Assembly (NCBI GenBank): GCA_022749295.1 | Contig: CP062007.1 | Coordinates: 2,170,001-2,234,000 of the forward strand | Length of the DNA stretch: 64,000 nucleotides | Origin: Flavobacteriaceae bacterium GSB9 | GTDB lineage: Bacteria; Bacteroidota; Bacteroidia; Flavobacteriales; Flavobacteriaceae | Reading direction: 5' to 3' | Part shown: in pieces, positions 24,432-32,401 of the stretch | Position numbering within the stretch: position 1 is the first letter of the stretch | Layout of the letters: every line of letters starts with the position of its first letter | Notes under the pieces: model-generated | Told to the model about the DNA's origin: nothing | Databases searched by the model: none | What the model saw: only the letters and a program-made list of their open reading frames with translations | Program-made: the position numbers and the translations under genes

Positions 24432-24842
24432 ATGAATATGCTCTATAAATTTTTTTGCGTCAATTTCGAGATTACTGCGAAATTATTTAGGAACAGAGAT
24501 TATCCTTTTTTTTCAACAATTCTTTCGTTGGTTATGTACCAATTCTTTACAATTTTATTTATCAATGATTTTATAACATTCCAAATTTTAAGGAGACGAG
24601 ATTTAATAATGGAAAGAGATAAAACTTATGGAATTATATTAATTTCACTTCTTATCGTTGCTAATTACACTTACTTTTCCCATAATAACCGATATATAAA
24701 AATTTGGGACAACTATTTGAATTATAGTAAAAAGACAAAAATAAAATACCGCATATTATCATCTTTATTTATGGTTACGATAATAGTGCTAAATATATTA
24801 ATGGTATTTGCATTAAGACATAATATTAATTGGTTGAACTAA
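24432..24842 (+). CDS. Cassette 6: small membrane protein
   Basis: 136 aa with about three hydrophobic helices (about 25-47, 72-90, 110-128) and a basic loop between the second and third. No domain recognised. The next 203 bases to attC6 hold no convincing ORF, so this cassette carries an unusually long non-coding tail, perhaps a second gene that has decayed. Confidence 0.6.
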   Translation: MNMLYKFFCVNFEITAKLFRNRDYPFFSTILSLVMYQFFTILFINDFITFQILRRRDLIMERDKTYGIILISLLIVANYTYFSHNNRYIKIWDNYLNYSKKTKIKYRILSSLFMVTIIVLNILMVFALRHNINWLN

Positions 24843-25045
24843 ATCTGGATATACAATAGTTCTTCAAAGTAGTGATGTCGGAAATAAAGCTTGGATTTTA
24901 AAAAACGAAAAGCAACCGCAATAAAAATGACTGACGGACTGAATGAAAGAGCGGAAATTCAGAAATCGGAAAAGTATGAATAGCATTTCAATACTAATCA
25001 TTGAATTTTTGAGAAACGGAAAAAAACGACAAAAAAATAAAGCCA

Positions 25046-25172
25046 GTTGCCAACACCGTATATAATTTATTGCTAGTTCAAGCCTACTTACGAAAATCCT
25101 CGCGGATTTTCTATTCGGTTTTTATTTGCTAAATTACGTGCAAAACCACGCAACAAACCATATACAAACACG
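25046..25172 (+). repeat. attC6
   Basis: 127 bp. Opens GTTGCCAAC (complement of GTTGGCAAC) and ends ACACG^TTAGGC. Arms CGTATAT / ATATAC; centre AAAATCCTCGCGGATTTT. Subfamily I. Confidence 0.85.
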
Positions 25173-25187
25173 TTAGGCAACATTTGA

Positions 25188-26153
25188 ATGGAAATCCGTA
25201 AAAACAACATAATTTGGCTTTTAATTTTAGTTTGTGGCTTGTCTTTTGGACAAACAGAAACGGAATTGAGAGTATCGGAATTGATTGAAAATCTGAATTG
25301 GGAAACACTTCCAATTACTTGCAATTATTCCTTAACTCTAACCGAATCGGATTCTATTGCCAACGAACTTGTAGGTATTGGAAAACAAGCAAACAGACAA
25401 CTTTTAAACCAAATCTCAAATCCAGAAAAATCAATCGGAATTCATATAATTTTAACTCGAATTAATGAACAAAAAAGGTATAACAAAATTGGACTTGGCA
25501 CTAAATATATTTACCAAAATTGTAAAGATTTGATTGGTTGGCATCATGTTTATAATGGAATTGTTTGGGAGTGGTTTGAAGACAAAGGCCAAATTATTTC
25601 GGAGTCTGAATTAAAAAAACTAACTGACTATTGGAATAACAAACTAATTGGAAATGGAAAATTTATACTCTCTGAAAGCGAAGAAATCTTCAAGTCATTG
25701 ACAGAATCCGACAATGAAAAATACCCTTGTATTGACAATAGAAATTATGTAAATAATTCCGTCAACATAAAAATTCAAGAACTTAACTCTCTTCTGGGAA
25801 AATCAAATGAAAGCAAAGAAATTAATGAAGTGATGAATAGATTGGGTAACGATTCTACTCACACTTATTTTAAAGATTCCTACTTCATCAACTATGATAC
25901 TGATGGAATATCCTTTAAGTTTAAAACAGACAGCACTTTATATTGTGTTTTTCTGGAAAAACAATATGAAGGAACTTTTTGGGGAGGAATTAGTATGGAC
26001 TACAGTAAACAGAAAATTGAAAGTATTTATGGTAAGCCAAAAGAAAAACAAGAATTTGGTGGAGGAATGGAGAATTTTTGGTACACAGAACCAAAATTTC
26101 AGATACAATTTAATACTGATAACAGAATTAAATATATAATGATTAATCAATAA
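25188..26153 (+). CDS. Cassette 7: large secreted protein of unknown function
   Basis: 321 aa, the largest cassette product. Signal peptide (MEIRKNNIIWLLILVCGLSFGQ). Residues about 30-150 contain His/Trp-rich segments (GWHHVYNGIVWEWFEDKG). The C-terminal part (about 210-321) resembles small repeats with GGISMDYSKQKIESIYG and FQIQFNTDNRIKYIMI. No family recognised. Confidence 0.7.
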   Translation: MEIRKNNIIWLLILVCGLSFGQTETELRVSELIENLNWETLPITCNYSLTLTESDSIANELVGIGKQANRQLLNQISNPEKSIGIHIILTRINEQKRYNKIGLGTKYIYQNCKDLIGWHHVYNGIVWEWFEDKGQIISESELKKLTDYWNNKLIGNGKFILSESEEIFKSLTESDNEKYPCIDNRNYVNNSVNIKIQELNSLLGKSNESKEINEVMNRLGNDSTHTYFKDSYFINYDTDGISFKFKTDSTLYCVFLEKQYEGTFWGGISMDYSKQKIESIYGKPKEKQEFGGGMENFWYTEPKFQIQFNTDNRIKYIMINQ

Positions 26154-26160
26154 TAAAAAC

Positions 26161-26285
26161 GTTGCCTAACAACGTGTATAGCCCATTGCGGCTGAATTCC
26201 TAATCGGAATTCATTGCAATTTGCTATCTTTCGGTTACGGCGGAAAATCCTCGCGGATTTCCCGCAACGAGCCATACACAAACCG
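26161..26285 (+). repeat. attC7
   Basis: 125 bp. Opens GTTGCCTAAC (perfect complement of GTTAGGCAAC) and ends AACCG^TTAGCA. Arms CGTGTATAGCCCATTGCGG / the matching GCAACGAGCCATACAC; centre AATTCCTAATCGGAATT. Confidence 0.85.
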
Positions 26286-26296
26286 TTAGCATACAT

Positions 26297-26746
26297 TTGA
26301 AAATGACACTTTCCGAAGTATATTTTTATATAATTATTATCATTTACCAACTCTTTAGTATGGTAATAATAACATTTACGGAAGACCTAAAAGATGACAA
26401 ATATTTTAAAAGATATTTAAAAATCACTTTCCTAATCGGATTTCTTGGAATTATAATGGAGTTAATGGATTGGACTTATTTCTGTACATTTAATTGCACA
26501 CTTCTGACTTTCTCACCTTTTCTGACTTTGTTAATCTCAAAAGGGATTATTGAATTTTATAAAAAAGTTTTTAAAAAAGAAGCTTTTCAAATGCAATGGG
26601 GAAGATTGTCAGACGGAATTTGGATAAAGAACAACGGAGATATAAAAAACAGAGGATATTATGGGTGGTATAGTGTAAACATTGGGAGTTTTCCAATTTT
26701 TATAATTACAGCTATATTTTTGCTAATAGAAAAAAACGTATGCTAA
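26297..26746 (+). CDS. Cassette 8: membrane protein
   Basis: 149 aa with about four hydrophobic helices (about 8-25, 41-58, 62-83, 128-145) and a polar loop (KKEAFQMQWGRLSDGIWI). ATG lies 11 bases after the cassette border. No family recognised. The stop codon overlaps attC8. Confidence 0.65.
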   Translation: MKMTLSEVYFYIIIIIYQLFSMVIITFTEDLKDDKYFKRYLKITFLIGFLGIIMELMDWTYFCTFNCTLLTFSPFLTLLISKGIIEFYKKVFKKEAFQMQWGRLSDGIWIKNNGDIKNRGYYGWYSVNIGSFPIFIITAIFLLIEKNVC

Positions 26747-26877
26747 CATTGTATAAAAATAATGCGTAAGTTTATTACTTAATCTAAAGTTAGTGCGTAT
26801 TTGGTCACTCTGATTTTCCTGCGGAAAATCCTCGGACACAAAACCGCACTATTCTTATACAAACACGTTGCCAACAA
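26738..26877 (+). repeat. attC8
   Basis: 140 bp. Opens GTATGCTAAC (perfect complement of GTTAGCATAC) and ends ACACG^TTGCCAAC. Centre GATTTTCCTGCGGAAAATC. Subfamily III. A 19-bp segment recurs at 60725. Confidence 0.85.
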
Positions 26878-26882
26878 TTAGA

Positions 26883-27689
26883 ATGAACGACAGATATAAA
26901 AATCATCAGTTTTTCTCACCTGAACATATTTTTGAATATGAAAATATTCAGCAATATGACAATCCAAAAATAAACTCTGAAAACATCCGAATTGGAAGTT
27001 TGTCTTTTCAATGGGACGTTTCGAGTAAAAAGGAAAAAGAACGAGTAAAAAACGAATGGATTAAAATAATCCCAAACTTGAATAAAGTAAATCGAATTTA
27101 TATCGCTTGTGGGATTAATCAAGAGTTTCTTGATATTTTTTGTGACTTACCAAATCTTTCGGACTTAATAATTGACAGTTCAAAAGCAACTGACTTAAAT
27201 CCAATTTTAAAACTGACAAAACTCAAAAGGTTAGAATTGGAGAGGTTTACTCAACTAAGAGACATTTCACCGATTACAAAAATTGCACTGACTCATTTAA
27301 GAATTGAAAACTCTTTTAAAGTTGAGAATTATGAAAAAATCGGAGAAATAACTTCTTTAATTGGACTTTCCCTAAATGGAGACACTTTTGCACCAAAAAA
27401 TTTGAGAATTAATAGTTTAAAGCCATTTGAAAAGCTCAAAAATCTAAAACATTTAGATTTAAACTCTGCCTCAGTAATTGACAAAAATTCATATAAAAGC
27501 CTATTACAGCTTGAGAATCTGATTAGGTTTGACATTTTAGTAATAGTGCCAAAAGAAATAAAAAAAGTCATTTTAGAGCAACACAAAACCCTGAATTCAG
27601 GAAATTTTACAGATTGGGACGATAAGAACAAAAAGTTTTATGACGACAAAGATTGGGAAATTAAAAAATTAGAAGAATTGAAAAAATAA
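26883..27689 (+). CDS. Cassette 9: leucine-rich-repeat protein
   Basis: 268 aa from the ATG giving MNDRYKNHQFF; the longer frame begins inside attC8. From about residue 90, repeats of the form L..L.LERFTQLRDISPI, LTHLRIENS, LIGLSLNGDTF, LKNLKHLDLNSASV and LENLIRFDIL give an LRR solenoid, a protein-interaction scaffold. No signal peptide, so probably cytoplasmic. Unlike most neighbours it is neither membrane nor secreted. Confidence 0.75.
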   Translation: MNDRYKNHQFFSPEHIFEYENIQQYDNPKINSENIRIGSLSFQWDVSSKKEKERVKNEWIKIIPNLNKVNRIYIACGINQEFLDIFCDLPNLSDLIIDSSKATDLNPILKLTKLKRLELERFTQLRDISPITKIALTHLRIENSFKVENYEKIGEITSLIGLSLNGDTFAPKNLRINSLKPFEKLKNLKHLDLNSASVIDKNSYKSLLQLENLIRFDILVIVPKEIKKVILEQHKTLNSGNFTDWDDKNKKFYDDKDWEIKKLEELKK

Positions 27690-27690
27690 C

Positions 27691-27819
27691 TGTTGGCAAC
27701 ACTGGCTATAATTCAGCGTGGCTTATGAACTATTTTAAAAAATATATTACTTTAACCAAGCTGATTTCTCTGCGGACAAATCCTGCGGATTTATCCACGC
27801 CGAAATCATAGCCAAACCG
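27691..27819 (+). repeat. attC9
   Basis: 129 bp. Opens TGTTGGCAAC (perfect complement of GTTGCCAACA) and ends AACCG^TTGTAGG. Centre GGACAAATCC-TGCGG-ATTTATCC. Subfamily II, close to attC2. Confidence 0.85.
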
Positions 27820-27837
27820 TTGTAGGTAATTTAAAAA

Positions 27838-28329
27838 ATGAGCATCGACATAAAAAAACACATATTAGCAATCGGACTTTTGATTGTGATTTTCAGCACC
27901 TTTTTTTACAATAAAGAATTACTCGGTGGACTAATTTTTCTAATTGTTGGTTGTGGATTTTTATATGTGGGTTTCTATATTAAAAACACCAATAAAAGGA
28001 TAAAATCCAACGGAATTAAAACGAAAGCCAAGATAGTTGACTTTAAAAAAGAACGGATTAAAAATGCCGACGGAGAATCTTATGAATATCATTTTCCAAT
28101 AGTAAGTTTTACCGACCGAAATGGAATTGAAACGACTCAAAAATTGGATTCTAGCGAAAAACCAAAACGGATAAACGAGCTGATTGACATTATTTACCTG
28201 AAAAAAGAAAATGAATACGAAATTATAAAAGACAATGATTGGTGGGAAAAGAACCTACCAACGATTTTATTAATCGGCGGATTTTTATTTTTTGGAGTCG
28301 GAATTATATGGTTGATTAACAAAATATGA
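27838..28329 (+). CDS. Cassette 10: DUF3592-like membrane protein
   Basis: 163 aa. Two N-terminal helices (about 9-25, 30-48), then a cytoplasmic/extracytoplasmic beta domain with KTKAKIVDFKKERIK and YHFPIVSFTDRNG, and a C-terminal helix (about 140-160). This layout and the IVSFTDRNG motif fit DUF3592-type proteins of unknown function. ATG lies 18 bases after the border. Confidence 0.7.
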   Translation: MSIDIKKHILAIGLLIVIFSTFFYNKELLGGLIFLIVGCGFLYVGFYIKNTNKRIKSNGIKTKAKIVDFKKERIKNADGESYEYHFPIVSFTDRNGIETTQKLDSSEKPKRINELIDIIYLKKENEYEIIKDNDWWEKNLPTILLIGGFLFFGVGIIWLINKI

Positions 28330-28339
28330 ATAAAAAAAC

Positions 28340-28614
28340 TACCTACAACACCGGCTATAGTTGCTTAGGTGTTTAATTATAACAAAGTTTCTTAAGAATC
28401 ACCCGCCAACATAAAAACCTAACCATAAATATTATAATGTATAACAAGAAAAGTTATGAACTACAACAAAATAAATTAATAGGCTAGGTTTTAATATGTA
28501 GGAAGTCCTCAAGGTGGATTTTCTCAGTGGTTTTAGGATTATAGAGCCAAAACCGTCTCAGAAAATGTTCTATTTCCATAGAACCAAAAGATACAGCATA
28601 ATGCTCTTTCTCAC
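28340..28614 (+). repeat. Incomplete terminal attC and non-coding remainder
   Basis: TACCTACAAC (28340-28349) is the complement of GTTGTAGGTA at the cassette 10 start, followed by ACCGGCTATA as in attC9. No second half with G^TT follows. The stretch at 28508-28555 (TCCTCAAGGTGGATTTTC ... TATAGAGCCAAAACCG) looks like a decayed right half, so the last attC may be split by about 130 bp. No gene seen in 28330-28614. Confidence 0.5.
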
Positions 28615-28866
28615 TTATTTTGTTAAAATGTCGAAATAGTACGTGTGGTAGTTTTTGCCGTCAATATAAAATACGATCCTACCGCTCTTGGTAATTTTCA
28701 GTTCCGTACAGAATACGATTTGGTCTTTATTTAAACTGCCAATATCCTGTAACACCAATAGTTTAAGAGGTGTATGCAATTTTATAATTCTATTTTGACC
28801 GTTAACAACATAAATAATGTGTGGTGAGCAATATTTCAAAAGCTCAATAAGTTCTTCATTGCTCAT
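28615..28866 (-). CDS. Hypothetical island protein
   Basis: 83 aa. Begins SNEELIELLKYCSPHIIYVVNGQNR, with a beta-rich body. No membrane or signal segment. It lies next to the DUF3871-like gene on the same strand (33-base gap, downstream of it), so perhaps the last gene of the backbone operon. Unrecognised; a phage or plasmid small regulator is possible. Confidence 0.5.
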   Translation of the reverse strand: MSNEELIELLKYCSPHIIYVVNGQNRIIKLHTPLKLLVLQDIGSLNKDQIVFCTELKITKSGRIVFYIDGKNYHTYYFDILTK

Positions 28867-28899
28867 GTTAAATAATTGAATTTAATCCAGGGACAAGCA

Positions 28900-29895
28900 C
28901 TAAGGTGCTATATCATACTTATTAAGGAAATAGTTGTCCTCATGGTTTTTAAGTGCCATTCCCAAATGGTTCACAAATTCATAGGTGTTGCAGTTCCTGC
29001 CCAAAAAATTGTCTATGTAATTGCTCTTAGAGCTTTCAGTGAACAAGTTGTACAGGTTCCAGAGGTTGATATAGCCATATGCGTCGGCACCAAAATACTG
29101 GTCATCCACATAATTTTTAACAATGGTATTGATTTGTGAATCCGTGGTGCTCAAGTTGAATAGCCCTTGCCTATGTTCTTTGCCCGATTGATTGTAAAGC
29201 TTCATCTTGCCAACCAAATGGGCAAACTGTTCTTGGTTGATGGTATATTCCTGGAGTTGCCTCATGCCATCAATATGGGATTCCTGGTTATAGTCCAAAA
29301 ACAGGTTTCGGCTCTTGGATATAATTTCATCTACACTGCCCACCCTTAAATCATCCTTGAGGCCGTCCGTTGCAATGCATAAATTGCAGCACACCATATT
29401 CTTAAAACCAATAAAGATTTTAAACTTTTCGATGCTCTTTTTGGAGAACAGGTTCTGCTCTGAATAGGAACGCACCCCACCAACGGTAAGGTTAAGTTTT
29501 TGTCCATTGATAAAAGTGTGGACATGTGGTATTTCCAACATAAATGCCATACGCTCATAGTAGATTGTCTTTTCATGCTCCAAAAGTTCCTTCGCCGGTT
29601 TTCCTATAGCTGATGGTATACGCCCTTTGATGATATGGCTTGTCCTAATGTTGGGCTGCATGACCATTCCTTTTGGGAATAGGTCTTGTGCCGTTGTTCT
29701 CACTGCCTCGATAAATTCAAAATGTGGGATCGTGTTCTCATTATCCTTGGCGAATACCGGTATGATGCAATCCTGTCTTAAATGCGAGAGGCTAACCTGT
29801 AGTGTGTTAGCCTCAATGAATTTGTTGTTGGTGTTGATTGAAGATTCAATCTCGTGGTCATTGACCACTTGTAGTGTTCTAACTGTTGGTTCCAT
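28900..29895 (-). CDS. DUF3871-like mobile-element protein
   Basis: 331 aa. From memory, Bacteroidota plasmids and ICEs carry a ~330-aa DUF3871 family with a C-terminus like YGYINLWNLYNLFT...NCNTYEFVNHL, seen here (about 283-315). No catalytic motif visible. The start overlaps the end of the upstream ATPase gene by 17 bases, so both are coupled. Function not known; possibly linked to DNA processing with the ATPase. Confidence 0.6.
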   Translation of the reverse strand: MEPTVRTLQVVNDHEIESSINTNNKFIEANTLQVSLSHLRQDCIIPVFAKDNENTIPHFEFIEAVRTTAQDLFPKGMVMQPNIRTSHIIKGRIPSAIGKPAKELLEHEKTIYYERMAFMLEIPHVHTFINGQKLNLTVGGVRSYSEQNLFSKKSIEKFKIFIGFKNMVCCNLCIATDGLKDDLRVGSVDEIISKSRNLFLDYNQESHIDGMRQLQEYTINQEQFAHLVGKMKLYNQSGKEHRQGLFNLSTTDSQINTIVKNYVDDQYFGADAYGYINLWNLYNLFTESSKSNYIDNFLGRNCNTYEFVNHLGMALKNHEDNYFLNKYDIAP

Positions 29896-30766
29896 TTTCT
29901 TTTATCGTTTTATTTTGAATGATTTGTTCTTTATCAATAATCTGTGACGTGCTATCAATTTCAGATTTCCTTTTTATTATCAAGGGCTTAACCTGCTCTT
30001 TTAGGCTGTCGTATTTTTGGTATAGGTGCCTTAGCCCTTCCAAGGTTGTGGAAGCATTAATTTCCTGTGCTATGGTATCGATTGAAATGCCTTGGTTGCA
30101 CCAGTTGCGTAACTTTTTGCCCACCGCGCTGTCAATGATGAATTCTGGCTTTCCCTGGAACAGATTGGTGCGGTCCTTACTCACCTTGCACAGGTGGTTT
30201 TCGTTGATGAGCTCAAAGTTCACCGATAGCTCATATTCAAATCCCTCAGATGTGATTTCCTTGGTGCCGTGCTTGACCACCTTGGACTTACCGTTGGAGC
30301 CAACATCCAACGAATAATCCGTTTTACGCCTTGTGGTGGTAATGATGTGGCATTTTGATTGGAGGATTCTGTCAATAAATTTCTGGTGCCTGGGTTTTAC
30401 CCTTGCCCAATCCTGGAACCGTCCCCCAAGTTGTTCATGTATCTGCAGACAGCCACCGTCCCCTTGCCATTCGTGGGTTATGGAGTCGATGATGATGACT
30501 TCCATGTTGGATTTTTCACAGGTGTCAATGGCCTGTATATAGCGTTCTGGACTATATGGAATGAACAGGTTCAACACGTTGAAGTTGCCAAGGTCCGAAT
30601 ATAGACTGGCTGATGCGTTCTCTGTGTCTATAATGGCTATTTTGGACCAATCCTGTGCCAATCCATAGGCCAATTTTAGCGCTGAATAGGTTTTGCCAAA
30701 ACCACTGGCTCCAGAAATTCCCAAACGCAGTTTTACGTTATACCGTTGTGCTTTTTGTAATTGCAT
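29879..30766 (-). CDS. P-loop ATPase (phage/plasmid AAA type)
   Basis: 295 aa. Walker A GISGASGFGKTYSALK at about 17-32; Walker B-like MEVIIIDSIT at about 90-99; sensor-like TTTRRKTDY. These match the RecA-fold AAA ATPases of phages and plasmids that act in recombination or single-strand annealing (Sak4-like). It overlaps the next gene by 17 bases. The C-terminal 70 residues are helical and polar. Confidence 0.75.
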   Translation of the reverse strand: MQLQKAQRYNVKLRLGISGASGFGKTYSALKLAYGLAQDWSKIAIIDTENASASLYSDLGNFNVLNLFIPYSPERYIQAIDTCEKSNMEVIIIDSITHEWQGDGGCLQIHEQLGGRFQDWARVKPRHQKFIDRILQSKCHIITTTRRKTDYSLDVGSNGKSKVVKHGTKEITSEGFEYELSVNFELINENHLCKVSKDRTNLFQGKPEFIIDSAVGKKLRNWCNQGISIDTIAQEINASTTLEGLRHLYQKYDSLKEQVKPLIIKRKSEIDSTSQIIDKEQIIQNKTIKENGTNS

Positions 30767-30871
30767 GATTTTTTGTTTTTGTTATACATATTATTTGATT
30801 GTTTTTAGGAATAAAAAAAGAGCTTACCACAGCTGATGTGATAAACTCTTTTAAAACAATGATGCCGTAGT

Positions 30872-31213
30872 TTAAATAACGGCCATTTCTTCCACCACCT
30901 GCTCATCGATGTCCAAAGCAGGGTCAAAATATTCCCAGCGATGCGAAAGCATAATGACTTCTCCCGTTTCCTTGATGGTGTATTCGTAAGGGTCTGCCTG
31001 AACCTTCCTAATGGAGCCCTCAAACTCCGAACCTATTAATGATGAAGCCGTTTCTTTATCAAATGTTGTGGCTACAAAAGCTGTCTTTGCTGTGATGTAA
31101 ACCCTTCCAGTCTTTTTGCTTTTCACTGGAACAGCCCCCGATTGAACGATTAAGCCATAAAATTCCTCTCCCTGTGAGTTTTCGGCCTTTTTAATTTCTT
31201 TTACAGTTACCAT
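30872..31213 (-). CDS. Hypothetical island protein (possible single-strand-binding-like)
   Basis: 113 aa from the ATG giving MVTVKEIKKAENSQGEEFYGLIV; the longer frame has an unlikely N-terminus. Beta-rich (AVPVKSKKTGRVYITAKTAFVATTF ...) with an acidic C-terminus (DPALDIDEQVVEEMAVI), a layout typical of ssDNA-binding or recombination accessory proteins in mobile elements, though no motif proves it. It lies upstream of the P-loop ATPase gene in the same direction, with a 105-base gap. Confidence 0.6.
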   Translation of the reverse strand: MVTVKEIKKAENSQGEEFYGLIVQSGAVPVKSKKTGRVYITAKTAFVATTFDKETASSLIGSEFEGSIRKVQADPYEYTIKETGEVIMLSHRWEYFDPALDIDEQVVEEMAVI

Positions 31214-31806
31214 AATGATAATAATTTTAGTTATGCAGTTGTATTTAAGCCGGGCTACCCAGCACCTGCTAAACCATGGGTGGGGTTGTTGTTGGAAGTG
31301 GACTCCTTTTTTTAACATATAAAGTGTGAAAAAAAATAGAAAAAATTAATTTTTTGGTGTCCAAAACAGAACTGTATGATGAAGAATATACACACCAAAC
31401 TTCAAGTTCCCTGGAAAGTGTCAAAAATGATGTTAATGCTATAAAATGGCACTAATTATTCCTATAGAAACCAACAAATGTCTTATTTAAATGTTATTTG
31501 CTGCTCATGTGGCCGGAATTGCTTGAGAAGAGTTTATTTTTTTTAAAACCATAGCTTTATCTAATCCAGAGAAGAAGTTAATGCTATATTATTTCTATAA
31601 CCTAAAGTTTTAATTTCGTTTAAAAATGCCAAAAATGATGTTATTGGCATACCCTTCTTTTGTTACTTATAAAAATAAGTTGACTTTTTAACTTTTAAAA
31701 TTACAATAGAACAATCGGAATGGCAGAATGTATTTTGTTCTTTCTATGGAGCATCAATGCAAAATTTACCCTACGCTGATGCTCCTTTAGATAGATTTTA
31801 TAGTAG
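31214..31806. other. 593-base gap without a gene
   Basis: AT-rich DNA with no convincing ORF. A 14-base direct repeat, CAAAAATGATGTTA, occurs at 31422 and 31630. The gap separates the ATPase group from the broken PolX-like gene and may hold the island's origin or regulatory region, but nothing supports this directly. Confidence 0.6.
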
Positions 31807-32322
31807 TTAATATTCACGTTCTTCTGGTTCTACATAGCGGATTTTCAGTAATTTGAACAAATCTTCTTCTTCACGAATTGCTATTCGTTCACCATCCTTG
31901 TACAAATAGCCAACTTCACTTTTGTATCCATGGGAAACCCATTCAGAAGCCAGCCTTTTATGTGAGAAGTCAGCACTGCCAGTTCTTATCGCAAAGATGT
32001 TACCCTAGTTATCATGTTCAGCAAAGAACAAATCGAGCTTGATGCCTTCAGGCAATATTCGCTGCATGTGGTCACATGGAAGTTCTCCTTTTACTTTTCT
32101 CCATGTCCGTTGATTTACAACTGATTCAACTCCGCTTACAAAAAGCCCAATATTATAAGGCTCAGGGATTAATACATATGGCTTTAGGATTAATGCCATT
32201 TCAATTTTGTTTACTTCTGGCTCTTTACATCTTATGCTTCCTATAATTTCTATTCGGTAACAATAAGGACCTAATTGTACCATTGTGTGGTCTGCCTATT
32301 TTCTTGCTTCTTCGTACTTCAT
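31807..32322 (-). pseudogene. PolX-like nucleotidyltransferase gene broken by two TAG codons
   Basis: The frame from ATG 32322 to TAA 31807 is 172 codons with two in-frame TAGs: after MKYEEARK (codon 9) and after FFAEHDN. Remaining sequence matches the phage/plasmid DNA-polymerase-X-like family as I remember it: LGPYCYRIEIIGSIR, VVNQ...KVKGELP, ILPEGIKLDLFF, IFAIRTGS, EEEDLFKLL. In that family the residue at the second stop is Trp (TGG), so TAG is one change away. Frame and length are otherwise intact, indicating recent decay. Another reading is that the first TAG is outside the gene and the true start is 32283, with only one stop. Confidence 0.7.
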
Positions 32323-32401
32323 AATTCATTATATTTTAGTGTCAAAGTGTCAAACACCTAAGGAAATGAAACTTGACACCTAATTGTTTTTAATTTGTTA
32401 A

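Larger units (their letters stand above)
20831..28349 (+). mobile_element. Array of ten integron-type gene cassettes
   Basis: Cassette borders at G^TT: 20831, 21558, 22311, 23058, 23738, 24415, 25173, 26286, 26878, 27820. Each cassette's first 7-10 bases are the reverse complement of the bases opening its own attC, e.g. GTTAGGCAAC with GTTGCCTAAC, GTTAGCATAC with GTATGCTAAC, and GTTGCCAACA with TGTTGGCAAC. The match is to the same cassette, not to the neighbour, as required for circular cassettes. All ten ORFs are on the plus strand. Seven or eight encode secreted, lipid-anchored or membrane proteins. Confidence 0.88.

Noticed and set aside
20849-28329. Toxin-antitoxin, resistance or restriction genes among the cassettes
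   Set aside because: No such family could be recognised in any of the ten products.
20831-28349. CRISPR array
   Set aside because: The repeats are 65-140 bp, variable, palindromic and separated by whole genes of 400-1000 bp; no cas genes.
31807-32322. Programmed TAG readthrough or recoding in the PolX-like gene
   Set aside because: No recoding signal seen and other genes here use TAG as normal stop (for example 11150, 17253).
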